Below, one piece after another: positions 53,612-62,479 of a DNA stretch of 64,000 bases. Position 1 is the stretch's first letter, and each line of letters opens with the position of its first letter. The position numbers and the translations under genes were made by a program. The DNA is from Planctomycetaceae bacterium. GTDB taxonomy: Bacteria > Planctomycetota > Planctomycetia > Planctomycetales > Planctomycetaceae. Where the stretch lies: contig JACKHO010000008.1 in assembly GCA_020638955.1 (NCBI GenBank), forward strand, positions 349,051-413,050. Direction: 5' to 3'. The notes under the pieces were generated by a model, which worked only from the letters and a program-made list of their open reading frames with translations, was not told the DNA's origin and made no database searches.

Positions 53612-54619
53612 ATGAACGAAGAATACGAAGAGCTCGACGAGAACGAAGAACTCGAAGATCAAGACGATCAGGATGATGAAGAACTCTCCGAGCGTGAGTC
53701 GGAACGTCAAACTCGCTCGCGACTGAGAAGCCTGTTCGATCATCACGGCATGCGGCCGCGCGGAAAGCTGGGGCAGAACTTCCTCATCGACTTGAACATC
53801 ATCGAGTTCGTCGTCGAAGAAGGTGAACTCACCGAGCGGGATGTCGTACTCGAAGTCGGGACCGGCACGGGTGGCATGACCACGTTCATGGCTCAGTCCG
53901 CCGGGCATGTCATTTCGGTTGACGTCGACCAGAATATGCATCGACTCGCTCGCAACGTCACCGATGGTTACGAGAACATTACGCTCATTACCCGTGACGC
54001 GCTGAAGAACAAAAACGCCTTCGCCCCGGAAGTGCTGGACGCCATTCGCGAACAACTTGCTGTCTCACCCGACCGGCAACTGAAACTGGTCGCCAACCTC
54101 CCTTACAGCATCGCCACGCCCGTCGTCTCGAACCTGGTGGCCACCGACCTACCCTGGGTCCGCATGATTGTCACCATTCAGTTCGAACTCGGACTCCGCA
54201 TGCGCGCCGAACCGGGCGACTCGAATTACGGAGCACTTTCCGTCTGGCTGCAGTCGCAATGCTTCGTGAAAATGATCAAGAAGTTGAGACCAAACGTCTT
54301 CTGGCCGCGTCCCAAAGTCGACTCGGCCATTATGCGTCTCTCCCCCTACTACCAGAAGCGGGATGCCATCGCTGACCGTCCGTTCTATCAGGACTACCTG
54401 CGCCGCGCGTTCACGCTTCGCCGCAAACTGCTGCGTGGTGTCCTCTGCGGGATGTACCGCAAGCAACTCACAAAACCGCAGATCGACGAAATCATGTCCT
54501 CACTCGGATTCGATGAAAACACACGAGCCGAAGCCATGACGCCCGACCAGCACGTGGAACTGGCCAACCATTTGTACGCCGCCATCCACGGCACCGCCGT
54601 TAAGGAACCAGCCGAGTGA
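53612..54619 (+). CDS. rsmA: 16S rRNA dimethyladenosine transferase
   Basis: 335 residues. The KsgA/RsmA core starts near residue 45: RPRGKLGQNFLID, VVLEVGTGTGGMTTFMA, VISVDVDQNM and LVANLPYSIATPVVSNL (NLPY catalytic motif). FWPRPKVDSAIMRL and the helical C-terminus complete the family. It dimethylates two adjacent adenines near the 3' end of 16S rRNA. The first 40 residues are a strongly acidic extension (Glu/Asp runs), not usual for the family. Its stop overlaps the next gene by GTGA. Confidence 0.95.
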   Translation: MNEEYEELDENEELEDQDDQDDEELSERESERQTRSRLRSLFDHHGMRPRGKLGQNFLIDLNIIEFVVEEGELTERDVVLEVGTGTGGMTTFMAQSAGHVISVDVDQNMHRLARNVTDGYENITLITRDALKNKNAFAPEVLDAIREQLAVSPDRQLKLVANLPYSIATPVVSNLVATDLPWVRMIVTIQFELGLRMRAEPGDSNYGALSVWLQSQCFVKMIKKLRPNVFWPRPKVDSAIMRLSPYYQKRDAIADRPFYQDYLRRAFTLRRKLLRGVLCGMYRKQLTKPQIDEIMSSLGFDENTRAEAMTPDQHVELANHLYAAIHGTAVKEPAE

Positions 54620-54906
54620 ACATCAAGAAAGGGTTCCAAATCATCGGCCTCACTGCAGTCGCCTTCGCAGTCATCGGCGGCCTGCTGGGATACCTCATTG
54701 GCACCTACGTCCCCGGCTATTACGAGACCGTATTCACTCTTCCGGAAGACGTAAACATCGTCACCCTCGGCACCGTCCTGGGAATGACCCAGGGCCTCGT
54801 CGCCGGCCTCGTCCTGGGTGCCATCGTCGTCGTTTGCACGACGTGGTACGAAGTGAGCAAACTGAACTGGCGGGATGAGGATGAAGCGGCGACGCCAGAC
54901 GAGTGA
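54616..54906 (+). CDS. Small two-helix membrane protein coupled to rsmA
   Basis: 96 residues, GTG start at 54616 overlapping the rsmA stop by four bases. Two hydrophobic segments (IIGLTAVAFAVIGGLLGYLIG and VLGMTQGLVAGLVLGAIVVV) are separated by a short loop; the tail is acidic. Function unknown; translational coupling to rsmA is the only clue. Confidence 0.75.
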   Translation: MNIKKGFQIIGLTAVAFAVIGGLLGYLIGTYVPGYYETVFTLPEDVNIVTLGTVLGMTQGLVAGLVLGAIVVVCTTWYEVSKLNWRDEDEAATPDE

Positions 54907-54913
54907 TGCTATT

Positions 54914-54983
54914 ACCGGCACGAAGCGTCAGCGAGTGAATGTGTGATTGTAGCGAAAATCACTCGCTGGCGCTTTGTGCTGGT
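54914..54983. repeat. 25-bp inverted repeat after the rsmA operon
   Basis: Arm 54914-54938 (ACCGGCACGAAGCG then TCAGCGAGTGA) pairs with arm 54959-54983 with three mismatches and a 20-nt loop. It may act as a terminator for the RNA-modification operon, although no T-run follows. Repeats with this type of sequence are common in planctomycete intergenic DNA. Confidence 0.6.
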
Positions 54984-55080
54984 ATGAAGGTAATTGTTAG
55001 CCAGTGCGTTCCACGGAACCCGACAAAATAGTACGCCCCTGAACACCATTTACGTCCCTCAATCGTCAACGGCGGACATT

Positions 55081-55290
55081 ATGAAGATGACAGCTGACCA
55101 ATTCGCAACTGAACTGTTCCAAGACCAGCCGAATCTCAGACCATGTGAGGTCAAGGAACGTGCTGCGTCAACATCTTCGGATGTGGCCTTCGTCAGACAT
55201 GTAGTACAGGCATATTCCGAAAAACAGACGAATCAGCGAAGCTTTACGTCGGATGTCAACCGGAGGTGGCCGGAGGAAAAAGGCTATTGA
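55081..55290 (+). CDS. Short hypothetical protein, doubtful
   Basis: 69 residues from the ATG at 55081 (MKMTADQFATELFQDQ...). Composition is protein-like and the frame is open upstream to 54994. No Shine-Dalgarno or family was found, and it lies at the edge of a repeat-rich region, so it may be a remnant. Confidence 0.3.
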   Translation: MKMTADQFATELFQDQPNLRPCEVKERAASTSSDVAFVRHVVQAYSEKQTNQRSFTSDVNRRWPEEKGY

Positions 55291-55304
55291 AACTAAAATA
55301 GCAG

Positions 55305-55348
55305 CCGTAGGGCATGGCTCCTGCCTGCCTCTTCGTCATTAATCCGCG
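55305..55348. repeat. 44-bp direct repeat A, copy 1
   Basis: Starts CCGTAGGGCATGGCTCC and ends AATCCGCG. Identical to 55747-55790. Confidence 0.8.
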
Positions 55349-55351
55349 GCC

Positions 55352-55399
55352 GGTGGCATGTTCGTCCGACGTTTGTGCCATGCCCACGTCGCGAAGCAG
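55352..55399. repeat. 48-bp direct repeat B, copy 1
   Basis: Starts GGTGGCATGTTCGTCC; matches 55539-55586 at 46 of 48 positions. It contains its own inverted repeat (GTGGCATG with CATGCCCAC). Confidence 0.75.
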
Positions 55400-55538
55400 A
55401 TCGGTAGGTCCGGCAGTGCCGGACAACAAATTCGTCGTGTCAAACGGAGGTTGGCGTCCGGTTGTCACCGGACTTACGTGAACTGGAGACGTCATCGACA
55501 GGACGAAGGATAGGATGCCATGAAATTGAAGCGAGGCG

Positions 55539-55586
55539 GGTGGCATGTTCGTCCGACGTTCGTGCCATGCCCACGTCGCGTAGCAG
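55539..55586. repeat. 48-bp direct repeat B, copy 2
   Basis: See 55352-55399; two differences. Confidence 0.75.
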
Positions 55587-55746
55587 CGTGGGCATGCGAG
55601 TGGGTGACCAGCTTCCATTCTGGGAGATGAATCGAGGTCAAGTAGTCGCAGAGTGCATGGGCATTGTCAACGAGGAACAACCCAACATTTGCTTCACCCA
55701 CTTGACTCCAGCAGCGTTTTCGCGCAGTAACCGTAGGTCAGGCACC

Positions 55747-55790
55747 CCGTAGGGCATGGCTCCTGCCTGCCTCTTCGTCATTAATCCGCG
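55747..55790. repeat. 44-bp direct repeat A, copy 2
   Basis: Identical to 55305-55348. Confidence 0.8.
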
Positions 55791-56270
55791 TGTGGGCAAC
55801 TCCAGTCCCCTAATCCCATTAGCGAATACGTACCTCGACCCGCAAAGAACAGAAACGCCGAGAGCGCTGAGGCCGCAGAGAAAACAGGAAAACCTCCCCA
55901 AATCTCTGCGCTCCCTGCGCCCTCTGCGTTTCAAAATAATGGAATGGCAAGAGCAACCGTGAGGCACGGCTCCCGTCTGCCTTCACCTGCTAATTAACTT
56001 GCCTTTTCGTGACTTTTTGTGCTTCTTTGTGGCAATTTTCAAATCAAGAACAAAAAGCGAGTCGCGACTCTGGGCGAGCATGTCCAAATGCCACAGATTC
56101 AAGGATTTGGAAATCGCGTTCCATCGCTGGCCAGCTCATAGAATGGGAGAACCTTGGATCGCCCATTCAGTTGAGAACGCATTTCCGACCTGAAATGATT
56201 CAGGTCACCGTGAGCGAACATGCTCAATCCCAATACCCCAGGTTGCGCCAGCTATTCCATTCAAAGAATG

Positions 56271-56347
56271 ATGGCCACGAAAAACACAAAAAGGCACGAA
56301 AATGATCCTGTTTGTTCTTGTGCCTTTTGGTGTTTTTTGTGGCTCAT
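56271..56347. repeat. Inverted repeat of the CACGAAAAACACAAAAAGGCACG type
   Basis: Left arm 56271-56302 and right arm 56317-56347 are largely complementary over about 30 bp, with a 14-bp spacer. A related partial sequence is at 56007-56035. Such A-rich palindromes are scattered in many bacterial genomes of this group. Confidence 0.6.
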
Positions 56348-56484
56348 CTTCGTTGCGCGACAAAATGTAATCTCATGGGCAAGCCATCTTGATCGAACGG
56401 CAGCCAATGAGGGACACTGGCTCGACAAACATTTTGTGCCTGAGGCACCCAAACCCACGTGCACATTTCAATTGGGGTTTCGAA

Positions 56485-56892
56485 ATGGCGAATCGCATTG
56501 AGGATGTGAAATTCTACAGTGAAGTGTGGTATCAACTACTCCGCAATATTGCTGGCGAGGGCGAACTCCAGGCAGTACGTTATGTCGTCTCAAGAATTGG
56601 CAGTTTAATCAACCCAATGTTGACCCATCGCTTTCCGTGCGAGGGATTTACGGACTATTTTTTTGGGGAGCGTGTTTTCCCCGAGTCATGCCAAGATAGA
56701 ATGGTCATCTGCAAGATAAACAACGAGATCATGAAATGGATGTACGAAGGCCAGGGTCATTATCCGCCAGATCTCTCCAATTCACGTGACTGGGGTGAAC
56801 TAGAGCGTTGCCTTGATGAGATTCTGGAGGCGTATGGTTGTTCGATTTCACTAATTCGTGAGCGTCTTGCAAGCCGAAGCGATCGCATCTGA
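56485..56892 (+). CDS. Hypothetical protein
   Basis: 135 residues from the ATG at 56485 (MANRIEDVKFYSEVWYQLL); the frame is open 32 codons further upstream through repeat DNA. It is mixed alpha/beta with three Cys and FTDYFFGERVFPESCQDR. It is not recognised as a known family. It stands alone after the repeat region, with no clear Shine-Dalgarno. Confidence 0.5.
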   Translation: MANRIEDVKFYSEVWYQLLRNIAGEGELQAVRYVVSRIGSLINPMLTHRFPCEGFTDYFFGERVFPESCQDRMVICKINNEIMKWMYEGQGHYPPDLSNSRDWGELERCLDEILEAYGCSISLIRERLASRSDRI

Positions 56893-57036
56893 AATGACAC
56901 GGCGAGTGGCTGGGGCAGTCGAGAAGCTTGGCGCTCGCTGCAGCGGAAACCGGAAATGGGCATTTGCGTCACAGATGGCTGTCCAGGCCCCAGGAGTATC
57001 GCACCCAGCAAGGGCAACCACCCAGCGGACATCCAC

Positions 57037-57273
57037 CTACGGAGGATCATACCCCCCCGGATGAAAGGGATGGCATTTGCAGAGCCGGATAATCCCCTTG
57101 AAGGCACCCTTCCAAGGGCCATGTTTTTCGACCGCTTCGATGAAGTAGCGACTGCACGACGGTTCAAAACGGCAGTGCCCGCCGAGAAACGGGCCGAGCA
57201 GCACCTGGTAAATTCGGACACCGAGAATCAGAAACTCTGAAACGAGGTGATTTAGCCAGCGAAACAGAATCAT
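57037..57273 (-). CDS. yidD: Membrane protein insertion efficiency factor
   Basis: 78 residues from the ATG at 57273. YidD motifs are clear: YQVLLGPFLGGHCRFEPSCS, EAVEKHGPWKGAFKGIIR and KCHPFHPGGYDP. It assists YidC-dependent membrane insertion. Its start codon overlaps the stop of the upstream DUF6807 gene (ATGA), so it is translated together with it and is not in the usual rnpA/yidC locus. The C-terminus is only a few residues beyond the motif, which is normal. Confidence 0.92.
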   Translation of the reverse strand: MILFRWLNHLVSEFLILGVRIYQVLLGPFLGGHCRFEPSCSRYFIEAVEKHGPWKGAFKGIIRLCKCHPFHPGGYDPP

Positions 57274-58208
57274 GTGGCGTCGACCACCTCGTAGTCGGTG
57301 TGTTTCTTCGCCGACTTCTGCACCACCAGCGCCGGACGCGCCGCCCACTCTTCCGCGAGCTTCGCATTCATTTCCACCTGTGGACCACCGCGGTGAATGT
57401 ACAGCATGTACCGCAGCAGGAGCGGATTCTCGGTTGTCGTTTCGAGGGACGCGTCGCGACAGGCGGAGGCACCCATCCAACCATCTTCCCGCACGTGCCA
57501 CTTCGCCGGATGCGCCGGGTTCTGGGGATGATCAAAATACGTAATCCCCTCGACGGCCTCACGCATCCGGCCCCCTTCTTCTGGAACCATGACCGGCCCG
57601 CTGTAGTCCATCCACGCGTTGGGATTCCCGAACAAATTCGGCTCCCCCTTCTGACCATCGGCCCCGGTCAACTCTCCGCCACCGAAGTGACTCGAAATCG
57701 ACTTCGCCATCCGTACGGCCAGAAATCCGAAATTCGTCTGCTGGAACTCAATCGAGTCCGCCTGCGGCGTGAACCGGCACTGAAACTCCAGCGTATACTC
57801 GCCATATTCGCGTGGACGAAACGTCGTCACCACTTCCTGATTCACCAGCGGCTGAGGATCGTGCCCGTCGTACCAGCCGAGCAGGACCGACATCCGGGCA
57901 AAGTCAGGACCATCTTCATAGGCGAACCACTGCCGCTGCCTGATTTGCGGATCATGCAAGTCGCTCCAGAAATCGATCCCCAACAGCTTGTTGTGAGCAA
58001 ACCACACCGAGCGATGGTGGTCATGGTTCGACGCCCCGGGATGCCCCATCCGAGTCAGCGGCTGACCGGACGGCCCCAGCACCGGATAAAAGAACGGCCT
58101 GGGATATTCCAGTCCATAGTTCCAGCGAACCAGTTCCCGTCCCGCCACCCGAAAACTCGCTCTGTGCCCCTCCTCAGGAATGACCTGACATCGATCCAAC
58201 GTAAACAT
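57270..58208 (-). CDS. DUF6807 (PmoA-like) family protein
   Basis: 312 residues. Hallmark segments include NYGLEYPRPFFYPVLGPSG, NHDHHRSVWFAHNKL and GVDFW-like GIDFWSDLHD, then TYFDHPQNPAHPAKWHVRED. The family is typical of planctomycetes, verrucomicrobia and bacteroidetes and is often linked to carbohydrate metabolism; no reaction is established. It overlaps the yidD start by four bases and has a 209-bp upstream gap that it shares with the divergent apgM gene. Confidence 0.85.
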   Translation of the reverse strand: MFTLDRCQVIPEEGHRASFRVAGRELVRWNYGLEYPRPFFYPVLGPSGQPLTRMGHPGASNHDHHRSVWFAHNKLLGIDFWSDLHDPQIRQRQWFAYEDGPDFARMSVLLGWYDGHDPQPLVNQEVVTTFRPREYGEYTLEFQCRFTPQADSIEFQQTNFGFLAVRMAKSISSHFGGGELTGADGQKGEPNLFGNPNAWMDYSGPVMVPEEGGRMREAVEGITYFDHPQNPAHPAKWHVREDGWMGASACRDASLETTTENPLLLRYMLYIHRGGPQVEMNAKLAEEWAARPALVVQKSAKKHTDYEVVDAT

Positions 58209-58417
58209 GGCCTCTCCCTGAATTCAACAATTTTCAACCATCTCAACGGTGGCACAGCCACCCTCAACCATCTCAACCTGCTGATGCATATCCTAAACCT
58301 CAACTCACTCCCTGAAAACTGACTCAATAGGTCCCGCCAACTCTGGACACATCCCACTACACTCAAGAGACTGACGCTTTGCCAATTGGCATTCCGCATT
58401 TGTCATTCAATACTGCC

Positions 58418-59629
58418 ATGAAATTCGCACTCATCATCCCTGACGGCTGTGCAGATGAACCTCAGCCCAAACTCGGCGGCCTCACGCCGCTGCAGGCCGC
58501 ACATGTCCCGCACATGGACGCCATTGCCGCCGCCGGAATTGTGGGACAGGCCGACCACGTCCCCGCCTCAATGCCCTCCGGCAGCGACGTCGGTACCATG
58601 AGCCTCTTCGGGTACGATCCCATTAAGTACCACACGGGCCGCGCACCACTCGAAGCCGCCGCCCAGGGAATCGAACTCGGTGCCGATGACTGGGCCATTC
58701 GCTGCAATTTGGTGACCGTCGAAGAAGAACGGATGCGCAGCTTCACCGCCGGTCAAATTCCAAACGGCCTCGGCGCCAGCCTCATTCAGGCCATGCAGGC
58801 CGCCTGCTGTGGTGATGAACATTGGAAGTTCCACGCAGGTGTCAGCTATCGCAACCTGCTCCTGTATCGTGCCCGCGACGGCAAAGCCCCGTTCGCCGAC
58901 GACACCTACACCGTCCCCCCACACGACATCACCGATCAACTCATCGCAGAGCATCTCCCCATGGGTTCCGGCAGTTGCGATCTCCGCGCGCTCATGGACA
59001 AAAGCCGAGCCATTTTCGCAGATCATCCAGAGAACCAGGCGCGCGCTGCCGCAGGACAACTCGCCGCCACGCAAATCTGGCTGTGGGGCCAGGGACGACG
59101 CCCCGCGCTGCAGCCGTTCGCCGAGAAGTTCGGACCACGCGGCGCCGTCATTACCGCCGTCGATTTGCTGCGGGGAATTGGAAGACTCATCGGCTGGGAT
59201 GTTCTCGAAGTCGCCGGCGCCACCGGTTACCTCGACACCGACTACAAAGCCAAAGGCCAGCGCGCCATCGAAGCCATCTCGGGTGATCTGGATTTCATCG
59301 TGGTCCACGTCGAAGCGACCGATGAAGCCTCACACGAAGGCGAAGCAGAAGAGAAAGTGAAAGCCCTCGAACAAATCGACCAGCACATCGTCGGCCCCCT
59401 GCACGCTCACCTGAAAACCTTAGGCGACTACCGCATCTTAGTCTGCCCCGACCACCCCACATTCTTAAGAACCAAAACCCACAGCCACGGCTACGTCCCC
59501 TTCACCATATGCGGCAAGGACATCACCCCCGACAACCTCCCCACCTACGACGAACCCACCGCAGCCAAAGGCAACATCCGTTTCGACGCAGGATGTGATC
59601 TGATGGGACATTTTGTGCGGAATGGGTGA
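58418..59629 (+). CDS. apgM: Archaeal-type cofactor-independent phosphoglycerate mutase
   Basis: 403 residues from the ATG at 58418 (MKFALIIPDGCADEPQPKLGG). Alkaline-phosphatase-fold metal ligands are seen in IIPDGCAD, MPSGSDVGTMSLFGYDP (the nucleophile Ser), HVEATDEASHEG and CPDHPTFLRTKTHSHG. It interconverts 2- and 3-phosphoglycerate in glycolysis; the same family includes homoserine-kinase-like members, so the exact role is not fully certain. It stands alone. Confidence 0.9.
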   Translation: MKFALIIPDGCADEPQPKLGGLTPLQAAHVPHMDAIAAAGIVGQADHVPASMPSGSDVGTMSLFGYDPIKYHTGRAPLEAAAQGIELGADDWAIRCNLVTVEEERMRSFTAGQIPNGLGASLIQAMQAACCGDEHWKFHAGVSYRNLLLYRARDGKAPFADDTYTVPPHDITDQLIAEHLPMGSGSCDLRALMDKSRAIFADHPENQARAAAGQLAATQIWLWGQGRRPALQPFAEKFGPRGAVITAVDLLRGIGRLIGWDVLEVAGATGYLDTDYKAKGQRAIEAISGDLDFIVVHVEATDEASHEGEAEEKVKALEQIDQHIVGPLHAHLKTLGDYRILVCPDHPTFLRTKTHSHGYVPFTICGKDITPDNLPTYDEPTAAKGNIRFDAGCDLMGHFVRNG

Positions 59630-59747
59630 TGATCACCGATTTTGGTATCCGGTTGAGATGCGATGCGTGTTCGGATGGTAAACACGGGATCGTCGTAGTT
59701 CTATCGTCAGATTCCCGAATGCAAACTCGACTGTGAGGATACGAGTA

Positions 59748-60701
59748 ATGGCAGCGAAACAAAGGGATGAATTCTCGGAGTCGATTAAACGAACTACGGC
59801 TGAACGCGCCGGCTATCGTTGCTCCAATCCTTCCTGCCGAAGGCCGACAGTCGGTCCTCACACTGTTCCCGATAAGTCAATCAAAACCGGCGAAGCATGT
59901 CACATTTGTGCAGCGGCGCCAGGTGGTCCACGATATGATCCAACGCAAACGCCGGTGGAGCGTTCCAGCATTGCGAATGCGATTTGGCTTTGCACGGAAT
60001 GCAGTACCAAGGTAGATCGCGATCCGTTGGCATTTCCAGTTGACATGCTGCTCGGCTGGAAACAGAGGCACGAGGACTTAGTACGAGGCGAAACGAATGG
60101 TCCCTCACTTCCTACCATTGAGCTTTCGACTGTCCGAGGCCTACTTGTCCCAGACGGTGACAGTGATGTCTCGGGAGAGGATTGCGAAATCTTCCGGGAC
60201 CACATATTGGTTTTTAGTAACCGCCACGACATCGAACTTCAGAACATTCAGGCCAGAATTCAGCTACCGGAGCCTGTCGTCGGTTGTCAACTGACTTATA
60301 GACCAGTTGGCATCGAAGTGTCTTGGGGACCAGAACGAATCCAAAGCGTGGCCTACGCCACCGGCAGCGGAAGCGTAACGCAACGCGGGCCAAGTCGTCC
60401 GAAGCGAACTCAAATTCTGCAGATTGAACGATTGTCACCCCAGTCGAACATTGAGCTTGCTTTCCGAACAGCGAAGGATAGATTTCATGGGCTCTCTCCG
60501 GTGTTCACAGTTGGCAGCGATCCCAAAGATGTGAATTCATTCGTTTTGGGCACGTTCACCACATCTTGTTACGGTGTAACGCAAGTTCAAGAGTTCTTCG
60601 CGCCCATTGCTTACGACGATGCCAATCGCCAATTACACGCGATGGACGTTTATGGTGACCACACAGATTGGAATGTGCAGCTGATCACGGAGTACCTCTA
60701 G
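59748..60701 (+). CDS. HNH-nuclease-like protein with unknown C-terminal domain
   Basis: 317 residues from the ATG at 59748, with GAGG at 59735-59738. The first 120 residues resemble HNH proteins: GYRCSNPSCRR, ACHICAAAPGGPRYDP and NAIWLCTECSTKVDRDPL, then LLGWKQRHEDL. Residues about 125-317 are beta-rich and unrecognised. HNH proteins with this GGPRYDP/NAIWLC pattern occur near defence genes, where the C-terminal part may act as a sensor. No cyclase or other defence gene is adjacent, so the role is open. Confidence 0.7.
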   Translation: MAAKQRDEFSESIKRTTAERAGYRCSNPSCRRPTVGPHTVPDKSIKTGEACHICAAAPGGPRYDPTQTPVERSSIANAIWLCTECSTKVDRDPLAFPVDMLLGWKQRHEDLVRGETNGPSLPTIELSTVRGLLVPDGDSDVSGEDCEIFRDHILVFSNRHDIELQNIQARIQLPEPVVGCQLTYRPVGIEVSWGPERIQSVAYATGSGSVTQRGPSRPKRTQILQIERLSPQSNIELAFRTAKDRFHGLSPVFTVGSDPKDVNSFVLGTFTTSCYGVTQVQEFFAPIAYDDANRQLHAMDVYGDHTDWNVQLITEYL

Positions 60702-60921
60702 TGCGGGCATATTTGCCGCAGTGAGTTGAAAACGCAGATGGAGCGAAGTGGAATGCGTGGCAGTCCACAATTCACCAGCTTCTAGCTGTTAACAGGTAGT
60801 TTTCCATTTTCTCACACCCATTGAACTGAAGTGTTGACATGTCGTTTTTATCGGTTACAACAGTTCTTCTGCGTGGACTTCCGCAAGCACAACATTGAAT
60901 GGCGGCAAGGAGTTAGCTTTG

Positions 60922-61572
60922 ATGGGGCTCTTTCGATGGCTTCAGTCATTTTTCTATTCGCCCGGCCCACCAACTGGAGATTTGTTGTTCCAGGATGGCA
61001 ATGGGCGAAAGCTATTGGGAGAAACAGAACTGGAGGCATGGGAATGCAAGGATCTGCTGAACCTCCCTTGGTTCAAACGTGCGGTTGCCGAAGTAACGAC
61101 CCATGTCGGCCTGAATTACCCGACAATCGCGATCAAGCGAGTTGCCGTGTACCAGCGACTTTGGTCGCACGATGCCGATGGAACAACAAAATCCAGGCGA
61201 GGGTGCGTTGTGCTTGGCGGAGCCTCGCCTACGTTGTATTTTTCTCTCGCGGGAAAATCCAACCCTCGGGTGGTTTTCGAAGAAGTAGCCCATAGCCTGA
61301 AACTCTGTGGAGGTGACGCCCAACAATTTGGTGCGTACAATGATTTCGGGGTCGACGAATACAACAAATTGCTCCAAAGACTTACAATTAACTCGAAAGT
61401 GCCATTACCACCACAGCAGCTCGCCTGCCATCGATTGATTTTTCAGGCATTTACCCAATCCATGATGTTCAAGGAATGCAGCGTCGACGAGCAGCAACAA
61501 GTCCAGAAGTTTGTACGAAAGTTCAATTCAATCTGTCGGTGGAACACCGCAAATGGAACCTGCGGTTGCTAG
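60922..61572 (+). CDS. Hypothetical protein
   Basis: 216 residues from the ATG at 60922 with AAGGAG at 60907-60912. It is an alpha/beta protein; segments such as CVVLGGASPTLYFSLAG and PRVVFEEVAHSLKLCGGDAQQF are visible, but no family was recognised. It is 14 bp before the next gene, so the two are probably one operon. The AT content is a little higher than in the neighbouring housekeeping genes, as in other accessory genes of this region. Confidence 0.65.
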   Translation: MGLFRWLQSFFYSPGPPTGDLLFQDGNGRKLLGETELEAWECKDLLNLPWFKRAVAEVTTHVGLNYPTIAIKRVAVYQRLWSHDADGTTKSRRGCVVLGGASPTLYFSLAGKSNPRVVFEEVAHSLKLCGGDAQQFGAYNDFGVDEYNKLLQRLTINSKVPLPPQQLACHRLIFQAFTQSMMFKECSVDEQQQVQKFVRKFNSICRWNTANGTCGC

Positions 61573-61586
61573 AAATGGAGTACAGC

Positions 61587-62318
61587 ATGGAACACTTGAC
61601 ATTTGATCCCGAGTTGTGGTCGCTAATTCCTTCCCACTTTGCACGCGAATACCGCATTTTGCCTTTTGGCTGGGAAGACGATGGCGTAGCTCTCGTCCTC
61701 TTGCTTGACGATGAATCGCACGAAACCCCCGAAGACTGCTTGGCGGCCCAGGAGACGATTCGATTCATGCTCGGAGGTCGACCTATTCGATTTGTCCACC
61801 TCAGTAAGTGTGACTCAATTGGGACGTCGGAGTTCGACGAAACTCTTGATCGATGGTATGCGTTAGATTTACCAGAGTCATTATCCGAAGCTGTCTCGCA
61901 GCAGTGGCAACTGATAATCATTGAACCCGACGATGAAGGTGCTGCTGAGATTATTGGAGAAATGAAGTCGTCGAAAGCGTACGACGATCAACTTATAGGT
62001 GGTGTAGCATTCCGACACGTACATTCACTCAATGAATTGCACGAGCCACTTTTGAGCGACAAATTGGTCGACGCAATCTGCCTGATCAGCGCTGCTGCCG
62101 TGAGAGCGAACGAGTCGAGTCACGAAATACTCAAAAGTATCTCCAATGCCGTTGCGCATTGCCTGATCGTATATAACTCAGACCGCAACTCGAGCGACTT
62201 CGCTACGGCAAAGGAATTCAGTTCAGAAGTGGATTCGCTTGATCTTGCAAAGAATGCCGACGGGCGGCTGATACTTTCTCAACTCCTGCATCGACATGGA
62301 CGGCAGCTGTCGTCGTAA
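61587..62318 (+). CDS. Protein resembling the N-domain of type II/IV secretion ATPases
   Basis: 243 residues from the ATG at 61587, behind TGGAG; an ATG at 61575 is the alternative. The first 80 residues (LWSLIPSHFAREYRILPFGWEDDGVALVLLLDD) follow the MshEN/T2SSE N-domain pattern (IP..A..Y.ilP.....L.va..DP). The remainder is alpha/beta and contains no Walker motifs, so there is no ATPase domain. It may bind a nucleotide or a partner only. It follows the 60922 gene directly. Confidence 0.6.
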   Translation: MEHLTFDPELWSLIPSHFAREYRILPFGWEDDGVALVLLLDDESHETPEDCLAAQETIRFMLGGRPIRFVHLSKCDSIGTSEFDETLDRWYALDLPESLSEAVSQQWQLIIIEPDDEGAAEIIGEMKSSKAYDDQLIGGVAFRHVHSLNELHEPLLSDKLVDAICLISAAAVRANESSHEILKSISNAVAHCLIVYNSDRNSSDFATAKEFSSEVDSLDLAKNADGRLILSQLLHRHGRQLSS

Positions 62319-62479
62319 GTAGGTCGCGAGTGGAGTTGTCTATCTACCGTCCAACCGCGGGTGGCCCCGGCCGCTTTGCAACCGTTGGGGGCCGACAGGC
62401 ACGGGACGTTTTCTCGGCTACGAGCATCCATCTCAATCGGCGGGTGGCATCGTCCGAAACGCCGCCCAATAGAACGTGC

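Larger units (their letters stand above)
55400..56270. other. Repeat-rich non-coding stretch without a convincing gene
   Basis: Besides the A and B repeat copies listed separately, this stretch holds two short hairpins: GTCCGGCA-G-TGCCGGAC near 55408-55424 and GTCCGGT-TGTC-ACCGGAC near 55456-55473. It also has a 30-bp inverted repeat of GAAACGCCGAGAGCG type (55852-55881 with 55903-55932, 24 of 30 positions). Open frames are short and overlap the repeats. No RNA gene was recognised. Confidence 0.5.

Noticed and set aside
55305..55790. Possible CRISPR-like array
   Set aside because: Only two copies of each repeat, irregular spacing and different repeat families interleaved; no cas gene nearby.
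58235..58277. 13-bp direct repeat CAACCATCTCAAC twice, separated by a small hairpin
   Set aside because: Lies between divergent genes and could be a regulator site, but two copies alone are weak evidence.
57300..58322. 340-codon open frame on the plus strand
   Set aside because: Antisense to the DUF6807 gene; composition is basic and His/Arg-rich, typical of a shadow frame.
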